From Opitutales bacterium (GTDB lineage Bacteria; Verrucomicrobiota; Verrucomicrobiia; Opitutales; UBA953): a stretch of DNA of 64,000 bases. The stretch's first letter is position 1. Each line of letters opens with the position of its first letter. Both the position numbers and the translations under genes were made by a program. Positions 45,118 to 53,495 of this stretch are shown piece by piece. A model generated the notes under the pieces. The model was not told where the DNA came from and made no database searches. It saw nothing but the letters and a program-made list of their open reading frames with translations. The stretch covers positions 44,438 to 108,437 of the forward strand of contig JAFSAO010000021.1 in NCBI GenBank assembly GCA_017440935.1. Direction: 5' to 3'.

Positions 45118-45690
45118 TTATGCCATGGTGTCGGCGGCGATTTGGGCGGCGACGGATTTCCCGGCGAGAGCTTCGACAAGTGCGAGGCCGAAGTCAAACG
45201 CCGTTGCGGGACCGCGCGAGGTGAGCACGTTTCCGTCGATTTCGACGCGTGCGCAGTTTTTGGCGGCAGGAATATCGTCCCATGCGCACGCGTGCGCGGA
45301 GACACGTTTGCCGTCGAGCAAGCCGGCGGCGTTTAGAATCAGCGGCGCGGCACAAATGGCGGCGACGAGTTTCCCCTGTGCGGAAAACGCGGCGGCGAGT
45401 TGCGCGGCACGTCCGTCCTTGAGCAAATCGAATGAACCCGGACCGCCCGGAATCAGCAAGGCATCAAATTTTTTCGCGAGTTCCGAAAAATCCTCCGGCG
45501 TTCCCGCGAGACTTTCAAGCGCGACATCGGCGCGGATTTCCAAACCGCTACGTCCGCGGACGAGCAGGTTTTCCGAGGCGCCGAGCGCGGCGACGGTTAA
45601 CCCGATTCCGGCTCGGCTGAGCAGGTCAAAGGGTGTGACGGCTTCGATCTCTTCCACGCCGTGCGTAATGAGTGCGAGAACGGTTTTCAT
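45118..45690 (-). CDS. DJ-1/PfpI family protein (YajL-like)
   Basis: A 190-residue protein of the DJ-1 superfamily. The start TVLALITHGVEEIEAVTPFDLLSRAG carries the conserved Glu that contacts the active Cys. DALLIPGGPGSFDLL follows, and the nucleophile-elbow Cys is in LVAAICAAPLILNAAG. TSRGPATAFDFGLALVE closes the fold, as in YajL/DJ-1. Members act in oxidative-stress protection and glyoxal or deglycase chemistry, the latter debated. It is followed on minus by nothing close; carB converges from the other side. Precise activity is not readable. Confidence 0.9.
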   Translation of the reverse strand: MKTVLALITHGVEEIEAVTPFDLLSRAGIGLTVAALGASENLLVRGRSGLEIRADVALESLAGTPEDFSELAKKFDALLIPGGPGSFDLLKDGRAAQLAAAFSAQGKLVAAICAAPLILNAAGLLDGKRVSAHACAWDDIPAAKNCARVEIDGNVLTSRGPATAFDFGLALVEALAGKSVAAQIAADTMA

Positions 45691-45712
45691 GGGCGTTTTT
45701 TTCGGGAAAAGG

Positions 45713-45931
45713 TTAATCGATAATGCGTGCGCCGGCGGGAAGTTCTTTTACCAAGCCGAGTTCGCGAACCTCGTCCGAGCTCAGCGCCGAGTAAGTGCGG
45801 TGCGCGGAGTAGGTTCCCGTGACGGGATTTTGGAGCCAATACGTGTGTTGCGGGGGATTTCCGGCGCAACCGGAAAGGAGGAAAATCGCAATTGCAAAAA
45901 ACGCGGGAACGACAATTTTTTTTCTCTTCAT
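45713..45931 (-). CDS. Small lipoprotein, 72 aa
   Basis: The N-terminus is a clear lipoprotein signal: KRKK, a hydrophobic core (VVPAFFAIAIFLLSG) and Cys in LLSGC near residue 22. The mature 50 residues (PPQHTYWLQNPVTGTYSAHRTYS...) are polar and unrecognised, with a motif-like YWLQNPVTG. It sits 22 nt upstream of the DJ-1 gene on the same strand and may be co-transcribed with it. It is probably anchored in the outer or inner membrane, facing the periplasm. Confidence 0.7.
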   Translation of the reverse strand: MKRKKIVVPAFFAIAIFLLSGCAGNPPQHTYWLQNPVTGTYSAHRTYSALSSDEVRELGLVKELPAGARIID

Positions 45932-45994
45932 CGGAGAAAAATTTTGCCGCCCGCGCTTGTGAAAAGCAAAGGGAAAATCGGCGACGTGCGGCGA

Positions 45995-46861
45995 TCAGTC
46001 GCGGAGGCGCTTTGTAATGTCGCCGTAGGCATCGATGCGGCGATCACGGAAGAACGGCCAAATGCGGCGGAACTCGCGCTGAACGGCGAGGTCGCATTCC
46101 GCAATGAGAATTTCTTCTTTGTCGGCAGAGGCTCGAGCGATGATTTCGCCGTAGGGATTTGCGACAAAACTTTGCCCCCAAAACTCCGTGCGTCCTTCGA
46201 TGCCGACTCGGTTCGTTGCGGCAACGTAGCAACCGTTGGCGACGGCGTGTCCGCGCTGAACAGTTTCCCACGCACAGTGTTGTGCCGCGCCGAGCTCTGC
46301 CTTTTCTTCGGGAAGCCAGCCGATTGCCGTCGGGTAAAACAGGATTTGCGCTCCCGCGAGCGCCGTTAGGCGCGCGGCTTCGGGATACCATTGGTCCCAG
46401 CAAATGCAAACGCCGATTTTTCCGAATGCGGTTTCCCACGCGCGGAAGCCGAGGTCTCCCGGCGTGAAATAAAATTTTTCTTCAAAACACGGATCCTGCG
46501 GAATGTGCATTTTGCGGTATTTACCGAGATAAGTGCCGTCGGCGTCGATGATCGCCGCCGTGTTGTGGTAAACCTCGTTCCCGCGTGCTTCAAACATCGG
46601 CGCGACGATGACGACACCGAGGCGTTTGGCGACGGCGCAAAGTTCCTGCGTGGCCGTTCCCGCGGGAATCGGTTCGGCAAGGTCGAAGCGGTCCGGATTT
46701 TGGTCGATGCAGAAATATTTCGTCGTAAACATTTCCTGCAAGCCGATGATTTTTGCGCCGCGTGAGGCGGCGACTTCGATTTGCGGAATCGTCTTACGGA
46801 GATTCTCGGCGGGTGTTTCCGCCGCCGTGAGCTGAATGAGACCGATGGAAATTTTGTTCAT
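45995..46861 (-). CDS. aguB: N-carbamoylputrescine amidase
   Basis: A 288-residue nitrilase-superfamily amidase. It hydrolyses N-carbamoylputrescine to putrescine, CO2 and ammonia, the last step after SpeA and AguA. The catalytic triad is visible as Glu in GLQEMFTTKYFC, Lys in GKYRKMHIPQDPCFEEKFYF and Cys in GVCICWDQWYPEAAR. The Q-E-x-F/Y-F-C and DQWYPEAAR patterns are typical for AguB rather than other nitrilases. The C-terminus DAYGDITKRL is also family-like. It lies 2 nt after parA, so the two are probably one transcript, an unusual pairing. Confidence 0.95.
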   Translation of the reverse strand: MNKISIGLIQLTAAETPAENLRKTIPQIEVAASRGAKIIGLQEMFTTKYFCIDQNPDRFDLAEPIPAGTATQELCAVAKRLGVVIVAPMFEARGNEVYHNTAAIIDADGTYLGKYRKMHIPQDPCFEEKFYFTPGDLGFRAWETAFGKIGVCICWDQWYPEAARLTALAGAQILFYPTAIGWLPEEKAELGAAQHCAWETVQRGHAVANGCYVAATNRVGIEGRTEFWGQSFVANPYGEIIARASADKEEILIAECDLAVQREFRRIWPFFRDRRIDAYGDITKRLRD

Positions 46862-46863
46862 TT

Positions 46864-47646
46864 TTACTGTTTCTTCAATTCGAAGCGGCGAATGACTTCC
46901 TTGGAAAGGGAATCGTAGGCGAGGGCACCGGAGCCGTTCGGGTCGTATTCGAAGATGGACTTTCCGTGGCTGGGCGCTTCGCCGAGGCGAATTGAGCGCG
47001 GAATCATTGATTTGAAAACGAGCTGCGGGAACGCCTTGGAAATTTCCGCCACGACTTGACGGGAAAGATTGGTGCGCACGTCGAACATCGTCATGACGAT
47101 TCCGCCGATGGTCAGCCCGGGGTTGACTTTGGCTTCACGGATTTGATCGACAACGTTCAGGATTTGGCTCAAGCCTTCCATCGCGAGGTATTCGCATTGG
47201 AGAGTGATGAGCAAATGATCGGCAGCGGCGAGGCTGTTCATTGAGAGCATGCCGAGCGCAGGCGGACAGTCCAGAATGATTGCTCCGTATTTGCCGGATT
47301 TGCGAATCGGCGCGAGCACGTTTTTGAGTTGCGAAAGGTAGTTTTCGCGTTGAAGCAGTTCGGATTCCACCGCTGCCATATCGACTTCGGAGGGAATGAT
47401 GTCGAGATTCGGCGTTCCCGTGGGAATGATTTTTTCCTTTGCGGAAGCGTCGCCCGTGAGCACGCCGTAGAGGCTGCCGCCTTCTGTCTTGGGGAGCCCG
47501 AGCGCGCTGGTCGCGTTTGCCTGTGAGTCGAGGTCGACGAGAAGAACGGAAATGCCGCGTCGGGCAAGCCCGCAAGCGAGGTTTACGGCTGTCGTCGTTT
47601 TGCCGACGCCGCCTTTTTGGTTGGCAATGGAGAAAATCTTAGTCAT
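46864..47646 (-). CDS. parA: ParA/Soj family ATPase
   Basis: A 260-residue Walker-type ATPase of chromosome-type ParA. The deviant Walker A is NQKGGVGKTTTAVNLA (about 8-23), followed by VDLDSQANATSALG, the A' motif, and IILDCPPALGMLSMNSL (Walker B region). The absence of an N-terminal HTH fits the Soj/chromosomal class. ParA moves ParB-parS complexes; parB is not adjacent, which is unusual, and aguB follows after 2 nt. The leader carries the AAATTTCAATTT/GCGGGAACG element. A ParA-like positioning role for another cargo is an alternative. Confidence 0.92.
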   Translation of the reverse strand: MTKIFSIANQKGGVGKTTTAVNLACGLARRGISVLLVDLDSQANATSALGLPKTEGGSLYGVLTGDASAKEKIIPTGTPNLDIIPSEVDMAAVESELLQRENYLSQLKNVLAPIRKSGKYGAIILDCPPALGMLSMNSLAAADHLLITLQCEYLAMEGLSQILNVVDQIREAKVNPGLTIGGIVMTMFDVRTNLSRQVVAEISKAFPQLVFKSMIPRSIRLGEAPSHGKSIFEYDPNGSGALAYDSLSKEVIRRFELKKQ

Positions 47647-47672
47647 TCAACACGCAATGATGAATCGCTTTG

Positions 47673-47698
47673 CGCGTTCCCGCAAATTGAAATTTAGC
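47673..47698 (-). promoter_or_regulatory. AAATTTCAATTT joined to GCGGGAACGCG before parA
   Basis: On the coding strand GCTAAATTTCAATTT runs into GCGGGAACGCG. The dodecamer ends 37 nt before the parA ATG. The layout is the same as at alaS and at the histidine kinase gene. Confidence 0.55.
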
Positions 47699-47709
47699 TC
47701 GCCGACAAA

Positions 47710-47821
47710 GTCGGCGCAGTGACAGGAGACCGGTTAATACTTCAAAGTTTTTGCTGAAAGCAAAAACCTTAGCACGTTACCTGTCACTTATCCCCGGTCA
47801 CCGTTCACTAAATTGAAATTT
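47710..47821. repeat. Inverted phrase repeat and AAATTGAAATTT copy between parA and thrB
   Basis: GTGACAGGAGACCGG (47719-47733) is answered by CCTGTCACTTATCCC and CCGGTCACCG (47780-47803), and TTTTTGCTGAAAGCAAAAA forms a hairpin between them. The sequence AAATTGAAATTT at 47810-47821 then lies 36 nt before the thrB start. Confidence 0.6.
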
Positions 47822-47857
47822 ACGCAGGGAGTTTTTTGCGTTTTGATTGAATGTGCA

Positions 47858-48760
47858 ATGAAATTTAAAGTATCTGTTCCCGCGACGAGTGCAAACGTCG
47901 GTCCCGGCTTCGACATGATGGGGCTCGCATTTGACATGTTTAACCGCTTTACGTTTGAGACCGGCGGGGACGGTTTGTCGATTACCGGTTGCGAAGCCCA
48001 ATTTGCAAAAGCGGAAACCAATCTCGTTTACAAAACACTGGAAAAAACGCTTCAGAGCTACGGGCGTCCCGTTCCCGCGATGAATATTCACTTCGACACG
48101 GATTTGCCGCTGTGCAGCGGGCTGGGCTCAAGCTCGACGTGTATCGTTGCCGGAATTATGGCGGCAAACCAAATCGGCGGACTCAATTTTGACAAGGGCG
48201 AGATTCTGCGTATCGCGTCGCTCATCGAAGGGCACCCGGACAACGTCGCTCCCGCGATTCTCGGCGGTTTCGTTGCGGCGATTATCGAAAACGATTTTGT
48301 TTACTGGCACGAATATTCCATCAGCGACAAACTCAGCTTCTATGCGTTGATGCCGGATGTGCGCGTGTCCACGGAAGAGGCGCGCCGTATTTTGCCGAAG
48401 TCGTATAGCCTTTCCGACTGTATTTACAATCTTTCGCGCGTTCCGCTTCTTGTCGAAGGTTTGGAAAAAGCCGACGAGCAGTTGATTCGCGCCGGGTGCA
48501 AAGACCGGCTCCACCAGAGTTACCGCCTCTCGCTTATTCCCGAAGGCGATAAGGTTTTCAACTACGTCAAGGAAAGCGACAACGCAATTACAACCTATGT
48601 TTCCGGCGCGGGACCGACGATTGTCGCTATCGTCGTGAACGATGACGACAGTTTCGGCAAGGAAATCGCCGACTATTGCGATACGCTTTCCCTGAATTGG
48701 CGCGTGCGTAAAATGCACGTGAACCACCGCGGGGCGTCGCTGAAAATCATTCGTCCGTAA
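47858..48760 (+). CDS. thrB: Homoserine kinase
   Basis: Started at 47858 (MKFKVSVPATSANVGPGFD), the protein is 300 residues, the family norm; the upstream in-frame ATG codons lie in the regulatory spacer and are rejected. This GHMP kinase phosphorylates L-homoserine for threonine synthesis. Motif 1 is PATSANVGPGFD, motif 2 (ATP loop) LPLCSGLGSSSTC, and motif 3 YVSGAGPTIVAIV. HPDNVAPAILGG, also typical for ThrB, is present. ThrA and ThrC are not in the window. Confidence 0.95.
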   Translation: MKFKVSVPATSANVGPGFDMMGLAFDMFNRFTFETGGDGLSITGCEAQFAKAETNLVYKTLEKTLQSYGRPVPAMNIHFDTDLPLCSGLGSSSTCIVAGIMAANQIGGLNFDKGEILRIASLIEGHPDNVAPAILGGFVAAIIENDFVYWHEYSISDKLSFYALMPDVRVSTEEARRILPKSYSLSDCIYNLSRVPLLVEGLEKADEQLIRAGCKDRLHQSYRLSLIPEGDKVFNYVKESDNAITTYVSGAGPTIVAIVVNDDDSFGKEIADYCDTLSLNWRVRKMHVNHRGASLKIIRP

Positions 48761-48776
48761 TTTTGCCGTTTATTCC

Positions 48777-48812
48777 CTCATTTCTAATTTCTAATTTCTA
48801 ATTCCTAATTTT
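48777..48812 (+). repeat. CTCATTTCTAATT phrase repeat abutting menB
   Basis: CTCATTTCTAATT is followed by repeated TTCTAATT units and CCTAATTTT, right up to the menB ATG. There is no Shine-Dalgarno sequence. The same phrase ends the hairpins at 29556 and 41548. Confidence 0.75.
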
Positions 48813-49661
48813 ATGTCCGATCCAAGCGTTCCCGTCTGGAAAAAAGTTCGGGATTTTTCCGAAATTATTTACGAAAAATGCGACGAAGGCATTGCGCGCG
48901 TGACGATCAACCGTCCTCACCGCCGCAATGCATTCACGCCGGAAACCGTTCAGGAAATGATTGAGGCGTTTTCCGATGCGCGCGAAGATATCAACATCGG
49001 TGTCGTGCTTTTGCGCGGAGCGAATCCGCAAACCGACGGCAAATACGCGTTTTGCTCCGGCGGGGACCAAAAAATCCGTGGCGACAAAACGGGCGGCTAC
49101 ACGTCGAAATCCGGTGTGCCGCGCCTGAACGTGCTCGATTTGCAACGCCTCATCCGCACAATGCCGAAAGTCGTTATCGCGCTTGTCGCAGGCTACGCGA
49201 TCGGCGGAGGTCATGTCTTGCACATGGTCTGCGATTTAACGATTGCAGCTGACAACGCGATTTTCGGACAAACGGGACCGAAAGTCGGCAGCTTCGACGG
49301 CGGATTCGGCAGCAGCTATCTTGCGCGTCTTGTAGGGCAGAAAAAAGCCCGGGAAATTTGGTTCCTTTGCCGCCAATACAACGCGGCGGACGCGCTTAAA
49401 ATGGGTTTGGTCAACACCGTCGTTCCCGTGGACCGACTCGATGCGGAAGGCGTGCAGTGGGCGCGTGAAATTTTGACGAAAAGCCCGATTGCGATTCGTT
49501 GTCTGAAATCCGCGTTTAATGCGGAGCTCGACGGGCAGGCAGGAATTCAGGAACTCGCCGGGAACGCGACCTTGCTTTACTACCTTACGGAAGAGGGCAA
49601 TGAAGGGCGCAAGGCTTATCTGGAAAAACGCGCGCCGGAATTCGGAGATTGGCTTCCGTAA
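48813..49661 (+). CDS. menB: 1,4-dihydroxy-2-naphthoyl-CoA synthase MenB
   Basis: A 282-residue crotonase-fold enzyme that closes the second ring of menaquinone from o-succinylbenzoyl-CoA. Typical MenB features are [34 protein letters not shown] (the long loop before the oxyanion hole), [21 protein letters not shown] and [20 protein letters not shown], where MenB-specific Gly/Asp/Ser residues lie. The length fits. Other men genes are absent from the window, so it is a single gene. Its start is directly preceded by a phrase repeat. A clean terminator follows. Confidence 0.96.
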   Translation: MSDPSVPVWKKVRDFSEIIYEKCDEGIARVTINRPHRRNAFTPETVQEMIEAFSDAREDINIGVVLLRGANPQTDGKYAFCSGGDQKIRGDKTGGYTSKSGVPRLNVLDLQRLIRTMPKVVIALVAGYAIGGGHVLHMVCDLTIAADNAIFGQTGPKVGSFDGGFGSSYLARLVGQKKAREIWFLCRQYNAADALKMGLVNTVVPVDRLDAEGVQWAREILTKSPIAIRCLKSAFNAELDGQAGIQELAGNATLLYYLTEEGNEGRKAYLEKRAPEFGDWLP

Positions 49662-49674
49662 GTGATTTTGAAAA

Positions 49675-49709
49675 AAGAAAAGAGCGGTCGGGATACCGCT
49701 CTTTTTTTT
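49675..49709. terminator. Bidirectional terminator after menB
   Basis: AAAAGAGCGGT (49678-49688) pairs with ACCGCTCTTTT (49695-49705) around CGGGAT, with A and T runs on each side. It serves menB and the convergent minus-strand gene. It does not use the dispersed word. Confidence 0.9.
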
Positions 49710-49714
49710 GCGCT

Positions 49715-50470
49715 TCAATATTCTTCGCCGTCGATAAAGAGTCGTTTGGGAACGACGGAACCGTCGTCGCGGATGAAAAGTTCGGCGGAAATGACGTGTT
49801 GCGTGTTCCCGCGAAATTTTTTGTCAAACTCCTTTGCCTTTTCTTCCGACAAATAAAAGCGGCGGTTCGGGAACGGCAAGTCGAGCCGCACTTTAATTTC
49901 AAACGGGCTTCCCGCCGTGAAAAAATCCTTCGGGCTTTGCGCGGTTTGCGCGGCGTGTTTTTCTGCAGACTCCGTAGCGCTCGGCGCGAGGATGTAAACC
50001 GTTTTTCTCAGCGGGAGAATGTAAGGATCATCTGCTTTCAGCGCGATTTTTCCGGCTTGGGGATTTACGTTGAAATCGATTTTCGGATCTTCCGCGGTAA
50101 CGCGTTCGATTTCCCAAAGTCCTGTCTCCGCGTTCGGCGTGAGAAGCACCCAAAATTCCCGACCGCGCGGAATGTAAGCGTATTGGTAGTCGGCGCCTCC
50201 CGCGAGAAGTAGCGAGAGAGCTTTGTCTATTTCCTCGCGCAACTTTTTCTGCGCGGAAGCGTCGAATTTGGAAATCGGAATTTCGTTTTCGATTTTGAAT
50301 TGTAGCGGCAAGTAATGTCCGCGCAGGAAATCCCGCGGATCGTAGCTCGCACATTCAAGGCGGAACGTCGGGTTGTTTTCCCGTTCGCGTTCCCGCGCGC
50401 GGGAAACGCAGAAAATACCGGCAATCTGCGCGGCAAGAATTAACGCAGCGAGAAAAATTCTGAATTTCAT
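49715..50470 (-). CDS. GDYXXLXY-type membrane-anchored protein
   Basis: A 251-residue protein with one N-terminal hydrophobic segment (FLAALILAAQIAGIFCV). The motif DPRDFLRGHYLPLQFKIE is a variant of the GDYXXLXY signature (Gly-His-Tyr here), and the rest is beta-rich with a long Ala/Lys/Glu linker. Genes of this family are typically next to DUF2157/DUF4401 membrane proteins, as here. Its function is unknown; an envelope role is likely. The start ATG at 50470 lies 26 nt past the end of the DUF2157 gene and is preceded by a TTTAATC-type phrase, like that of mpl. Confidence 0.8.
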   Translation of the reverse strand: MKFRIFLAALILAAQIAGIFCVSRARERERENNPTFRLECASYDPRDFLRGHYLPLQFKIENEIPISKFDASAQKKLREEIDKALSLLLAGGADYQYAYIPRGREFWVLLTPNAETGLWEIERVTAEDPKIDFNVNPQAGKIALKADDPYILPLRKTVYILAPSATESAEKHAAQTAQSPKDFFTAGSPFEIKVRLDLPFPNRRFYLSEEKAKEFDKKFRGNTQHVISAELFIRDDGSVVPKRLFIDGEEY

Positions 50471-50495
50471 GGGAGAAAAAGATTAAAGTTAATGC

Positions 50496-51677
50496 TTAAA
50501 GGCAGTCGGAGTGTGCTTCTTCTTTAATTTTCGCCGTGATTTTGCGGCGTTGGCGCTCGAGAACGTAGCCGACGACAATCAGAAATGCACCCGCCGCAAT
50601 CAGCGCCAAGCCGCTGGAAGTGAGCGAGCCGATTACTTCGATTGCGAGTGCAATCGCGGAAAGAAAAATCATCAGCGCACCGAGATTGACGTAGAATTTT
50701 TTCGCAACTTTTGTGCCGAGAACCATTGCGGCGTTCCCGCAGACGAAAAGTGTCCCCATCATCAGCGCATGTATAAAATCGACGGACGTTTTCGTCATGG
50801 TATCCGAATATCCGAGCCCGAGCGGAACGATCGGGAACGCCCCGAGCAGAATCGCCGTGACATTGCCGAGCGCACCGAGTTTTTTTCGGAAAGAAAACAA
50901 CAGGCTTGCGCCCAAAATCAAACTCGCGGGAACGAGCGTCGCGGCGGCAATCAAAACGTCTTCGCTACGCAGGCGTATTTCGTCCCAGCAAAATAATTGG
51001 GCGAGCAAAATCAACGCGGGAAATGCCGTCCACGCCGCGAGCGGACCGTAGCCGCGAACGCGTTCCCGCGTTTCGTTTTTCAAATTGGAGAGGAAAATTC
51101 CGAGTGCGGAAACCGCCGCAAAAAATGCGAGAAAATGGAAGTAGTATGCGTTGCGTGCGGGATAAATCGCTTCTCCCGTTTTGCAACAAAGCCAAATGAA
51201 CGCGGCGACGAGCGACATCAGAAAAACGCCGCGCAGGCGCACGAGCCACGGGAGCAGAAAAATACCGAGAAACCACGCGGCAATCGCGTTCGACGGTTCC
51301 GAGGAAATCTGATAAATTTGCCCGTAAAGCGCGATGTTTCCGAGCCACAGCCCGGCACCGACAAAGCAGAGGCTTTCGCCGAGAATCGGACGCGGATTTT
51401 CCTTCCGGCAAACAAAGCGCAATCCGAAGATCCAGAATGCGAGCATCAGCGCGGCGGCGGAAATCTGTTTCGCCAAAGGCGGAATCGCTTCCCAATTTGC
51501 CGAAATGAGCAGAATGATTCCCGCGAGCACGAGGAATCCGCCTAAGCAGGAAAAGGCAATCAGCAAATAGTTGCGAGAAGCGGCGGGCGTGAGTTTCAGC
51601 TGTTCGACAATCGCGTCGCGTTGTTCCCGCGAAATTAGTCCGAGTTCGAGAAGTTTTTCGGCATCAGCGTATTTCAT
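50496..51677 (-). CDS. DUF2157 membrane protein
   Basis: A 393-residue protein. Residues 1-40 form a soluble N-terminal DUF2157 part (YADAEKLLELGLISREQRDAI). About ten hydrophobic segments follow (for example YLLIAFSCLGGFLVLAGIILLIS and AISAAALMLAFWIFGL). The C-terminal tail is basic (ERQRRKITAKIK). With the following GDYXXLXY gene it forms the usual two-gene unit of unknown envelope function. The first part resembles a helical SHOCT-like module. Codon use and word content match the surroundings. Confidence 0.82.
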   Translation of the reverse strand: MKYADAEKLLELGLISREQRDAIVEQLKLTPAASRNYLLIAFSCLGGFLVLAGIILLISANWEAIPPLAKQISAAALMLAFWIFGLRFVCRKENPRPILGESLCFVGAGLWLGNIALYGQIYQISSEPSNAIAAWFLGIFLLPWLVRLRGVFLMSLVAAFIWLCCKTGEAIYPARNAYYFHFLAFFAAVSALGIFLSNLKNETRERVRGYGPLAAWTAFPALILLAQLFCWDEIRLRSEDVLIAAATLVPASLILGASLLFSFRKKLGALGNVTAILLGAFPIVPLGLGYSDTMTKTSVDFIHALMMGTLFVCGNAAMVLGTKVAKKFYVNLGALMIFLSAIALAIEVIGSLTSSGLALIAAGAFLIVVGYVLERQRRKITAKIKEEAHSDCL

Positions 51678-51725
51678 GCGGGAAACTCTACGCGTTCCCG
51701 CACCGCTTTAAAAACTTTTTTTGCG

Positions 51726-52535
51726 CTACAAAACACAAAGTGTGATGCCCATGACGAGCATTCCGACACCGATTCCGTAAATCGAAAGGTGATGGTGCCC
51801 CCAGCGCTCAGACATGGGAAGCAATTCGTCAAACGAAATAAAAACCATGATGCCCGCAACGGCGGCGAAAAGCACGGCGAGCACGCTCGGTGAAAGAAAC
51901 GGGAACAGCAAAAGCATTCCGAGGACGGCTCCGACGGGCTCCGCCAGACCCGCCGCGAACGAATATAGAAACGCTTTTTTCCGGCTTCCCGTGGCATGGA
52001 AAATCGGGACGGAAACCGTGATGCCTTCCGGAATATTGTGTAGCGCAACGGCGATTGCAATCGGGATTCCGAGTTCAAGCCCGCTCAAGCCGGCGGCAAA
52101 CGTCGCCAAGCCTTCCGGGAAATTGTGAATTCCGATGGCGAGCGCGAAAAGAACTCCGGAGCGTTTGGACATCTTCGCGGGAACGTTGCCGGAGAGTTCT
52201 TCCACGCCGTGAGCTTCGTGCGGATTTTCGTCCGCGGGAACGAGCTTGTCGATGAGCATTGCAACTCCGATTCCTCCGAAAAATGCGGCGAGCGCAAAGA
52301 GTTTTCCGTAGAGTTTGCCGTGGATGGATGCAAGTTCGGTTTGCGCCGAGGCGAAAAGCTCCACAAAGCTGATGAAAATCATCACGCCGGCGGAAAGCCC
52401 GAGCAAAAACGTCAGTAGGCGCGTGTTGGTGCGTTTGACGAAAAAGCCGATGGCACCGCCGATGCCCGTTGCCAAGCCGGCAAAAGTCGTCAGCGCCAGA
52501 ATTAACAGAATTTGCTCAACGGAGAAATTTTCCAT
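51726..52535 (-). CDS. zupT: ZIP-family metal transporter (ZupT-like)
   Basis: Started at the ATG 52535, the protein is 269 residues with eight hydrophobic segments. ZIP transporters import zinc, iron or manganese. The metal path is visible in the fourth and fifth segments: IGIHNFPEGLATF and VALHNIPEGITVSVPIF, both HN-PEG motifs. A loop rich in His/Glu/Asp (ADENPHEAHGVEELSG) lies before them. An upstream in-frame extension is polar and not typical. The complement of AAATTTCAATTT lies 45 nt before the start. Metal preference is not readable. Confidence 0.92.
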   Translation of the reverse strand: MENFSVEQILLILALTTFAGLATGIGGAIGFFVKRTNTRLLTFLLGLSAGVMIFISFVELFASAQTELASIHGKLYGKLFALAAFFGGIGVAMLIDKLVPADENPHEAHGVEELSGNVPAKMSKRSGVLFALAIGIHNFPEGLATFAAGLSGLELGIPIAIAVALHNIPEGITVSVPIFHATGSRKKAFLYSFAAGLAEPVGAVLGMLLLFPFLSPSVLAVLFAAVAGIMVFISFDELLPMSERWGHHHLSIYGIGVGMLVMGITLCVL

Positions 52536-52639
52536 GATCCGAACGTTGCGGGTATTTTTCGGAAGAATTTTCCCGCCGTCAAATTTCAATTTCCGCCTTT
52601 TTCAAACAAAGAAATGTCGGATTCCGGAAAAAAGTTTTC

Positions 52640-52668
52640 TTGATTTGATTGGACGTTTGTTCTATAAA
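52640..52668 (+). promoter_or_regulatory. Sigma-70 type promoter before the LPS-kinase-like gene
   Basis: TTGATT (52640-52645), 17 bp, TATAAA (52663-52668). The predicted transcription start is about 20 nt before the ATG at 52695. Confidence 0.65.
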
Positions 52669-52694
52669 ATAAGAAAACTTCTACCTGGCAGACT

Positions 52695-53453
52695 ATGAGT
52701 AAAGACTTGATTTCGACGAATATTGCGGGCTATTCGGTTTTGAGTGAACCGGAGGCGCGGGAACATCTGGAACTTTTCCGGAAACTGATTTCGGAGGTTT
52801 CGCGGGAAGAGCGGGAGGGCGATGTCACGGAGAGCAAGGATTTCCGGCGCGTTCTTTTTCACGACCGCCGTTGTCGTTGCTGGTTGGTGGAACACCGCGG
52901 GAAGAAGTATTTGTTCAAGCTGGACAAGCGGGATCGGCATCGTGTGGATTACCTGCTTCAATCGTTTTTTCTCGGGAGCAATGCGATGCGTTTGATGCGG
53001 ACTTTGCATCGGGCGTTTCGGGCGGGATTTGACGGCGCGGCAAAAATTTATTTGGTCGCCGACAAACGATTCTGCGGCTGCGTTTTACATTCATTTTTCC
53101 TTCAGGAATATGTGGAAGGGCATGATTTGCAGGAGACATCCGAAAATTTTTACAAAAAATACGGAAAGGAAGCTGCGGGAATTATTAAAGCATTGCACAA
53201 GTTCGGCTGCACGCACGGAGACGCGCATCGCGGGAACTTTATCTTAGAGGAATCTTCCGGGCATTTGAAAACGATTGATATCGGCGGGAAAATCCCTTCG
53301 CCGCCGCAAATGGCGACGGATCGTATGCGCTTGGAAAAAGAATGGGGCGTGAAAAACGAAGTTTTTGACTGGGGCTATTATTGGGTGTGTTTGCACAAGG
53401 CGTGGCGGCATTTTCATTTACGGGATTTTTTTCCGCATCATCACGGCGGGTAA
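52695..53453 (+). CDS. LPS core kinase-like protein (RfaY/RIO type)
   Basis: A 252-residue small protein-kinase-fold enzyme. The ATP lysine is probably in YLFKLDKRDRH, and the catalytic loop is CTHGDAHRGNFIL (about 173-185), followed by the metal Asp in LKTIDIGGK. This layout is that of RfaY/KdkA-type kinases, which phosphorylate heptose or Kdo in the LPS core, and of RIO-like kinases. The neighbouring YejM-like and polysaccharide genes support an LPS role. It has its own promoter and lies 42 nt before the next gene. The exact sugar is unknown. Confidence 0.8.
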   Translation: MSKDLISTNIAGYSVLSEPEAREHLELFRKLISEVSREEREGDVTESKDFRRVLFHDRRCRCWLVEHRGKKYLFKLDKRDRHRVDYLLQSFFLGSNAMRLMRTLHRAFRAGFDGAAKIYLVADKRFCGCVLHSFFLQEYVEGHDLQETSENFYKKYGKEAAGIIKALHKFGCTHGDAHRGNFILEESSGHLKTIDIGGKIPSPPQMATDRMRLEKEWGVKNEVFDWGYYWVCLHKAWRHFHLRDFFPHHHGG

Positions 53454-53495
53454 AATTTCGTGGTCATTTTTTTTTAGGAGTTTTAGATTATTTCC